Shown here: piece after piece, positions 6,655 to 11,020 of the stretch
Position numbering within the stretch: the first letter of the stretch is position 1
How the letters are laid out: the number at the start of each line of letters is the position of its first letter
Source: Chloroflexota bacterium
Lineage (GTDB): Bacteria > Chloroflexota > Anaerolineae > Anaerolineales > UBA4823
Assembly (NCBI GenBank): GCA_030636125.1
Contig: DAOVXM010000043.1
Span: 1 to 11,020, forward strand
DNA length: 11,020 nucleotides
Direction: 5' to 3'
Program-made: the position numbers and the translations under genes
Notes under the pieces: generated by a model
What the model was told of the DNA's origin: nothing
Databases searched by the model: none
Seen by the model: the letters and a program-made list of their open reading frames with translations, nothing else

Positions 6655-6674
6655 CGATCATTTAGGAATGATCG
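6655..6674 (-). terminator. Hairpin over the stop codon of the PEP-synthase regulator gene
   Basis: A perfect 8-bp stem, CGATCATT with AATGATCG around a TAGG loop (plus-strand reading), covers the TAA stop. Read on the minus strand it is followed by CGTTTC, not a long T-run, so it may be a weak terminator or an mRNA 3'-end stabiliser. Confidence 0.4.
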
Positions 6675-7471
6675 TTTGCTCGGCCAATCAGCGAGACCAC
6701 TTCGGAGGCGGATTCTTCCACAGGTTTGGTGGTCACGTCCACCAGGGGCCAGTCACGGCGACGCTCAAAAACCTGGTAGGCGTATGCGACTTCCTGGCGG
6801 ATATGCTCTATATCAGCATATCCAAGGGGAGGTGTACCCATATGTTCAACGCGCGCCTTGCGCAACCCTGCCAACCGCTCAGGTTTGACGATCAATCCCA
6901 CCACGCGGCGGTGCGGAAGTTCAAAAAGCTGTGGAGGCGGCTCAATTCCTAATACAAGCGGCACATTGGCCACTTTCCACCCACGGTAAGCCAGGTATAT
7001 ACTTAACGGTGTTTTGGAAGTTCGAGAGACGCCCACAAGCACAATCTCGGCCTGGTCCAGGTCATCAATATTGCGCCCATCATCGTGGCGTACAGTGTAA
7101 TCGATAGCGTCAATCCGCAGTAGATAGGCCTGGTCAAAGGCTTGGAATAATCCGGGCTCCGCGCGCGGCTGGACGGCCATTAACTCAGACAAGCGCGCCA
7201 GCATGGGACCCATCAGATCAATTGTCGCAACATCGACAGCACGCCCTTCTGTAAACATCACCCGACGCATGTCCTCTGCAACCATTGTATGTACAATAAA
7301 ACCGCCCGTCTGGGTGGCTTCGTTAATAATATCGATCACTTGACCCGGATGCCGCACGCCACCGTAACGGATGATTTTTACTTTGGAGTTATCGTATTGT
7401 GTCAAAGCTGCACGCACAACCCCCTCGGCAGTTTTTCCAGTTCCATCCGACACCGCGTATATATGGAACAT
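6662..7471 (-). CDS. PEP synthase / pyruvate, phosphate dikinase regulatory protein (kinase-pyrophosphorylase)
   Basis: A 269-residue cytosolic protein of the DUF299/PSRP family, of normal length. Members are bifunctional: they inactivate PEP synthase or pyruvate, phosphate dikinase by ADP-dependent threonine phosphorylation and reactivate it by phosphate-dependent dephosphorylation, setting flux between pyruvate and PEP. Visible marks are the N-terminal YAVSDGTGKTAEGVVRA (5-21), RIDAIDYTVRHDDG (119-132), the phosphate loop LVGVSRTSKTPLS (145-157), and the C-terminal VDVTTKPVEESA. The start has AGGGAGGT (7477-7484, minus strand) just upstream of the ATG. The dikinase or synthase it would control is not in the window, so PpsR (PEP synthase) and RP1/PpdR (dikinase) cannot be told apart. 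It is divergent from the LuxR-type gene. Confidence 0.92.
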   Translation of the reverse strand: MFHIYAVSDGTGKTAEGVVRAALTQYDNSKVKIIRYGGVRHPGQVIDIINEATQTGGFIVHTMVAEDMRRVMFTEGRAVDVATIDLMGPMLARLSELMAVQPRAEPGLFQAFDQAYLLRIDAIDYTVRHDDGRNIDDLDQAEIVLVGVSRTSKTPLSIYLAYRGWKVANVPLVLGIEPPPQLFELPHRRVVGLIVKPERLAGLRKARVEHMGTPPLGYADIEHIRQEVAYAYQVFERRRDWPLVDVTTKPVEESASEVVSLIGRANDHS

Positions 7472-7545
7472 ATCATACCTCCCTGGCGACCATCAACAGA
7501 AAACGGTTAATAAATCTAGCTTCCTCAAATTATGGTGTTCACCAA

Positions 7546-7800
7546 TTGCAACCAGCCACAATTGCTAGCTCAATTATAGCTAATGCAGGAGGAAAGGCAA
7601 GCTCTCCATTAAACCCGCGTGAGCTAGAGGTGTTACAATTACTGGCTCAAGGCAAGACAAACAAAGAGATTTCTGAAACCTTGGTTGTTACCGAACGTAC
7701 CATCAAATTTCACGTCAGTTCTATCCTGGGGAAATTAGGTGCCAGCAACCGCACAGAAGCGGTAAAAATCGCCGCCCAACAAAGACTGGTAAAACTATAG
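7546..7800 (+). CDS. LuxR/FixJ-type HTH regulator, HTH domain only; start uncertain
   Basis: The clear part is a complete LuxR/GerE DNA-binding domain encoded at 7609-7797: LNPRELEVLQLLAQGKTNKE, then ISETLVVTERTIKFHVSSIL, then GKLGASNRTEAVKIAAQQ. No receiver or other sensing domain precedes it. The only in-frame ATG is at 7399, inside the opposite-strand gene, which overlaps by 73 bases and reads unlike any protein. I use TTG at 7546 as a placeholder; it has no Shine-Dalgarno sequence. AGGAGG at 7587-7592 lacks an in-frame start after it. The gene may therefore be a true small HTH-only regulator with an unusual start, or the surviving C-terminus of a response regulator. It ends six bases before the MFS gene, so the two are probably co-transcribed and it may control that exporter. 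Confidence 0.65.
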   Translation: MQPATIASSIIANAGGKASSPLNPRELEVLQLLAQGKTNKEISETLVVTERTIKFHVSSILGKLGASNRTEAVKIAAQQRLVKL

Positions 7801-7806
7801 GATCGT

Positions 7807-8991
7807 ATGGCCGTCGAATCAATCCCCCTTACCGAAACCGCCGAAGACGAATTCCAGACCGAAGGAGTGCTCACGATTGCGGGTGGGCATTTCGTGCATG
7901 ACATATACACCGCTTCTGTTGCACCGCTGCTACCAGTGATCATTGAGAAATTTTCCCTTTCGCTGACTGCAGCTGGTTCGCTCACTGCGTTTTTGCAATT
8001 TCCGGCCTTGATCAACCCTTTCATTGGGTATATGGCAGATCGGATCAGCCTGCGATATTTTGTCATCCTAGCTCCTGCAGTTACTGCAACATTAATCAGC
8101 AGCATAGGATTTGTTAACAGTTACTTCGGATTAGCGATTCTCTTTTTTATCACTGGCATCAGCGTGGCAGCCTTCCACGCTCCCGCTCCCGCTATGATTG
8201 GACGAATTTCCGGCAAGCAAGTAGGAAAAGGGATGAGCTTTTTTATGGCTGCAGGCGAACTGGCGCGCTCTGTCGGCCCAATCCTGGCTGTTTGGGCAGT
8301 ATCGATGTGGACGCTGGATGGTATTTTCCGTATCGCCGTTTTAGGTTGGGGGGCCTCGTTGATTTTATTCTGGCGATTGCGCAGTGTTGCGGCTCGTCCT
8401 GAAAAAAGCGGCAATTTACGCGCCGCGCTTCCCGTCCTGCGCACGGTCTTCCTACCACTATTAATCATCGTTTTCTTCAGGAATTTCCTCAATGTAAGCC
8501 TGACAACTTACCTGCCTACTTATATGAAAACTGGAGGATCCAGCCTGTGGGTTGCAGGAATCACACTTGCCATTCTTGAGTTTGCAGGCGTAGCAGGCGC
8601 GCTTTCAAGTGGGACACTTAGCGATCGCTTGGGACGCAAGCCGATTCTAGTGGTGGCTAGCGTTGCTGCAGCCATATTTATGCTGCTTTTCTTGAATGCC
8701 GAAGGTTGGGTGCTGGTTTTGATATTACTCGCACTGGGTTTCAGCGCGCTCTCTACCCCTCCGGTTCTTATGGCCATCGTTCAAGATCATCTCCCGAACA
8801 ACCGTGCTGTTGGCAATGGCTTGTTTTTATCAATGAGTTTCCTAATCCGTCCAATATCTATCCTGGCTATTGGATATGTTGGTGATTTGTATGGTTTAAG
8901 CACTGCATTTTCCCTCAGCGCTCTTGTCTCACTCTTGGCTATCCCTGCCATCCTGGTATTACCAACCCTCGAAAAGGTAAATACTCCATAA
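7807..8991 (+). CDS. MFS transporter, fosmidomycin-resistance (Fsr)-like
   Basis: A 394-residue inner-membrane major facilitator with about twelve hydrophobic segments. After a short acidic N-terminus, GGHFVHDIYTASVAPLLP (26-43) matches the opening typical of the fosmidomycin-resistance group. GYMADRISLR (74-83) is the first-half loop 2-3 and FHAPAPAMIG (123-132) is also group-like. The second half carries the conserved SDRLGRKP (272-279). Fsr-type proteins are proton-driven exporters of small molecules; the real substrate is unknown and fosmidomycin is only the name-giving drug. A weak AGGA (7800-7803) lies four bases before the ATG, and the gene follows the HTH regulator by six bases, suggesting one transcript and translational coupling. 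Confidence 0.88.
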   Translation: MAVESIPLTETAEDEFQTEGVLTIAGGHFVHDIYTASVAPLLPVIIEKFSLSLTAAGSLTAFLQFPALINPFIGYMADRISLRYFVILAPAVTATLISSIGFVNSYFGLAILFFITGISVAAFHAPAPAMIGRISGKQVGKGMSFFMAAGELARSVGPILAVWAVSMWTLDGIFRIAVLGWGASLILFWRLRSVAARPEKSGNLRAALPVLRTVFLPLLIIVFFRNFLNVSLTTYLPTYMKTGGSSLWVAGITLAILEFAGVAGALSSGTLSDRLGRKPILVVASVAAAIFMLLFLNAEGWVLVLILLALGFSALSTPPVLMAIVQDHLPNNRAVGNGLFLSMSFLIRPISILAIGYVGDLYGLSTAFSLSALVSLLAIPAILVLPTLEKVNTP

Positions 8992-9211
8992 CTGGTCAAA
9001 CCGTGGTTAGAAATTCCGGAAAAATGGTGGGTGCGGGGGATATTTAGCACTCACACACACGATTTATCCATGCTGGCCGCGCTAACCGGGCTTGAGCACT
9101 TGCAATTGACCTATTCAGAAGCTTTAAAGGAGGAGTATTTGTGCCACGAGTTTGGTGATCTACACCTGATACTGCCTTAATCCATAATGTCTGGGGGATT
9201 GCTCGCCTGTA
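8992..9211. other. Convergent intergenic gap with coding-like remnants
   Basis: Between the MFS stop and the opposite-strand transporter's stop there is no clear terminator. The MFS frame reopens right after TAA for 62 codons to TAA at 9178-9180, including WLEIPEKWWVRGIFSTHTHD and HEFGDLHLILP; I do not recognise it. A strong Shine-Dalgarno sequence AAGGAGG (9127-9133) lies seven bases before a GTG at 9141, but that frame stops after five codons (VPRVW). Both could be relics of decayed genes. Confidence 0.35.
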
Positions 9212-10585
9212 TCAATCTGCGGAAGCTCCTGCTGTTTGCGGAGCGGTTAGATTTAGATCTCTCTTCTGAATATCGCACATAATTGGACGACTCCTGTACC
9301 AAAGCCAGGCAGTTTGTGCCAACATGCTGATCGCCATAGCAGCCAAACCAATATATAATCCCGTCATCCGTCCCCAAACAACACCCGCCCATGAAATTAT
9401 TATGATGCTCACCAGGTAAACTACCACAGCCTCAGTGATGCCACTTGTTCGGCGACCGTAAACGATCGTGCCCTGGTACCAGCTCTGTAAAACAGCAATT
9501 GCGGGCAACGCTAAAGCGATCCACATGCTTTGACGGGCCAAGTTAGCTAATTCAGGTTTTAGCGCTGAAACCCAACCGAACCAGAACAATGACAGGGGTG
9601 TTAACACCAGTACCAGTAAGCCGGCGGTTGTAGCCCCAGCCAGCAAGTTCGTAAAGCGGCGCAGGCTTGCATAAGAACGGGGCTCATCTAATAATGCCAC
9701 GACCACTTCGTTGTAAGCCACTCCCAGGCTACGGAACATAAAGATCAATCCGGAAACAATTGGCCATACAGCTAACGACTCCAAGGCACGCGGCATACGA
9801 CTTAATGTAGCACTACCTATGGGCAGTGCTAACAATGTCAACAGTGAGGTCATCGCTAGAGGTATATAAAAGCTAAAGAATCCCCGCCAGGTAAGTGGTT
9901 CCGCCACTGATGGTGCGACTTTGAGTTCATTGCGTATAACTGGACGCGCCACTATACCGATATAAGTCGCTTCGCATATCACGCCAGCTGCCACCGCACT
10001 CGTAGCCACGACGACACCCGGAATGCCGCCGATGATATAACCAAACGCCAACACCAACCCATCCGCAGTTAAACGGATTATTGTGCCTATGGTCACCGAT
10101 TGTGTATGCCCAAAGCGAATTAACACTCCCTGGTTAAAGCGACGGTAGGCAATCGACCAGGTCCAGGGGGTCATGATCATTAAACCAACCCTTGCTGGTT
10201 CGATGATGTCTCGCGGAGCGCCGAGTATGCCCTCTACAATGACATAATACAAAGGGGTAAAAGCTATCAGCACATGTAACCCGGTAAGTGTTGCTCCGGA
10301 TATCATCATAAATCGCCGCACCAGGCGATATGAATCCCAATCCTTACACAACGCGGTTGAAGCAGCCAGCAACATAATCACAGGAGCTTCTATGATCAGA
10401 GCAAGCGGAAAAATTATCCCCCCATAAGCCGCAAGGTTGATCTCAGGGTTATCTAAACGGGCAACTACTGCGCTTAACACTGGTAATTCCGCACCCATTA
10501 ACACCCAGCTAGCAGCCAAGGGCCACCAGGTATCGAAAATGCGGCGCATGGAGAGATTCGATTGGATGACAGCAGTTTCGGCCAT
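9212..10585 (-). CDS. ANKH/MATE-like (MOP superfamily) membrane transporter
   Basis: A 457-residue polytopic inner-membrane protein with about twelve hydrophobic segments. Its layout resembles the progressive-ankylosis (ANKH) branch of the MOP superfamily, which also contains MATE exporters: WWPLAASWVLMGAELPVLS at 20-38, an ASYG-like LAAYG at 51-55, LHVLIAFTPLYYVIV at 103-117, and RRFNQGVLIRFGHT at 148-161. A matching segment SWYQGTIVYGRRT at 368-380 in the second half suggests the internal duplication of this superfamily. Animal ANKH exports ATP/citrate-type anions; for the bacterial form the substrate is unknown. The start is the ATG at 10585 with GGGTGA just upstream (10589-10594, minus strand) and an extended -10 further up. 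It is convergent with the MFS gene and divergent from the LysE-family gene. A plain MATE-like assignment is the alternative. Confidence 0.7.
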   Translation of the reverse strand: MAETAVIQSNLSMRRIFDTWWPLAASWVLMGAELPVLSAVVARLDNPEINLAAYGGIIFPLALIIEAPVIMLLAASTALCKDWDSYRLVRRFMMISGATLTGLHVLIAFTPLYYVIVEGILGAPRDIIEPARVGLMIMTPWTWSIAYRRFNQGVLIRFGHTQSVTIGTIIRLTADGLVLAFGYIIGGIPGVVVATSAVAAGVICEATYIGIVARPVIRNELKVAPSVAEPLTWRGFFSFYIPLAMTSLLTLLALPIGSATLSRMPRALESLAVWPIVSGLIFMFRSLGVAYNEVVVALLDEPRSYASLRRFTNLLAGATTAGLLVLVLTPLSLFWFGWVSALKPELANLARQSMWIALALPAIAVLQSWYQGTIVYGRRTSGITEAVVVYLVSIIIISWAGVVWGRMTGLYIGLAAMAISMLAQTAWLWYRSRPIMCDIQKRDLNLTAPQTAGASAD

Positions 10586-10622
10586 TTATCACCCGAATTA
10601 GAACGTGAATAATGCGCCCGTA

Positions 10623-10631
10623 AGTATAGCA
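10623..10631 (-). promoter_or_regulatory. Probable extended -10 promoter of the ANKH-like gene
   Basis: On the minus strand TGC-TATACT (five of six matches to TATAAT plus the TGn extension) lies 37 bases upstream of the ATG at 10585. The -35 region (around GTTTTA) is weak. Confidence 0.45.
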
Positions 10632-10740
10632 CCAAATTTAGCAGGTAAAACGATTACTTTAATGGATCTCTGGGGATTTCCGTGCAAAGGTGTAGGGGTG
10701 GTTCTTTTTGCAAGCGTACGCACGTAAATAAGACCATGAT

Positions 10741-10769
10741 TTGATCAAACCAACACATTGATTTATGGA
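10741..10769 (+). promoter_or_regulatory. Possible promoter of the LysE-family gene
   Basis: TTGATC (10741-10746) and TATGGA (10764-10769) are 17 bases apart. A better -10 on its own, TACAAT at 10771-10776, has no -35 at the right distance. The -35 overlaps a perfect 10-base palindrome TTTGATCAAA (10740-10749), which could be an operator. A small hairpin, GGCAG (10777-10781) with CTGCC (10794-10798), lies in the leader. Confidence 0.3.
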
Positions 10770-10839
10770 GTACAATGGCAGGCTGTTGGTAAACTGCCTT
10801 GAATCAAAAACTTCACCACCTGTCACCAATGAAGATCGA

Positions 10840-11020
10840 ATGACCCTGGAGAATTTTATCCAATACCTTCTACAAGGTATGGCCTTGGGACTTCCTGCCG
10901 CAGCAACGCCAGGACCGTTCCAGACTTATCTCATCAACCAAACCCTTTCAGGGGGGTGGCGCCGTAGCGCACCTATCGCCTTTGTCCCCCTGGTCAGCGA
11001 TATTCCAGCCGTTATCGCCA
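10840..11020 (+). CDS. LysE-family exporter, N-terminal part; 3' end outside the window
   Basis: The first 60 residues of a membrane exporter of the LysE/RhtB type, which pump out amino acids or similar small solutes. The first membrane segment carries GMALGLPAAATPGPFQTYL, whose Pro-Gly-Pro is the hallmark of the family. GGWRR and then VPLVSDIPAVIA follow, matching the loop and second segment with its conserved Asp. I chose the ATG at 10840; the frame is open back to an ATG at 10765 but the extra residues are hydrophilic and unlike the family. The Shine-Dalgarno sequence is weak. A five-codon frame (10829-10843) overlaps this start by ATGA. The gene is divergent from the ANKH-like transporter; the substrate is unknown. 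Confidence 0.82.
   Translation, partial: MTLENFIQYLLQGMALGLPAAATPGPFQTYLINQTLSGGWRRSAPIAFVPLVSDIPAVIA

Overview
The window reads as an ordinary chromosomal segment of a bacterium, most likely a Chloroflexota member of the Anaerolineae type. That assignment is inferred from gene content and protein style: a fused ADP-forming acyl-CoA synthetase beside a BioD/DRTGG protein, an HDAC-like deacetylase, a membrane Ste24-type protease, a PEP-synthase regulator and a LuxR-type HTH. It is not proven from this window. There are no rRNA or tRNA genes, CRISPR arrays, transposases or phage genes.

Layout, left to right. (1) Positions 2-1949, plus strand: the 3' end of an ADP-forming acetate/acyl-CoA ligase, whose frame is open to the left edge, followed by a P-loop plus DRTGG phosphotransacetylase-like protein; together they suggest acyl-CoA/energy metabolism. 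(2) Positions 2032-4528, plus: a tight operon of an EamA/DMT exporter, an HDAC-superfamily deacetylase and a class I O-methyltransferase, each junction a 4-base ATGA overlap. (3) Positions 4529-5122: a gene-free stretch dense in inverted repeats, then a 64-residue PspC-domain membrane protein with a strong Shine-Dalgarno sequence and a clear intrinsic terminator. (4) Positions 5349-7471, minus: a Ste24-like M48 protease downstream of a PEP synthase/PPDK regulatory kinase-pyrophosphorylase, separated by a second inverted-repeat element. (5) Positions 7546-8991, plus: an HTH-only LuxR-type regulator directly upstream of an Fsr-like MFS exporter. (6) Positions 9212-10585, minus: a polytopic transporter resembling the ANKH branch of the MOP/MATE superfamily, convergent with the MFS gene. 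(7) Position 10840 to the right edge, plus: the 5' end of a LysE-family exporter, divergent from the ANKH-like gene.

The most unusual signal is non-coding. Two intergenic elements, 4530-4635 and 6526-6640, have the same architecture in opposite orientations. Each has two consecutive inverted repeats with 10-15 bp arms and 28-32 nt loops, joined by exactly TTAA, and they share the core GC-TTAA-AGTGTT. Their AGTGTT stems differ by a compensated base-pair swap (G-C versus C-G), which points to a conserved paired structure. A third repeat, a palindrome AGGACTGSCAGTCCT present twice, follows the first element. Four of the gene products are exporters or transporters (EamA, MFS, ANKH-like, LysE), but nothing ties them into one system.
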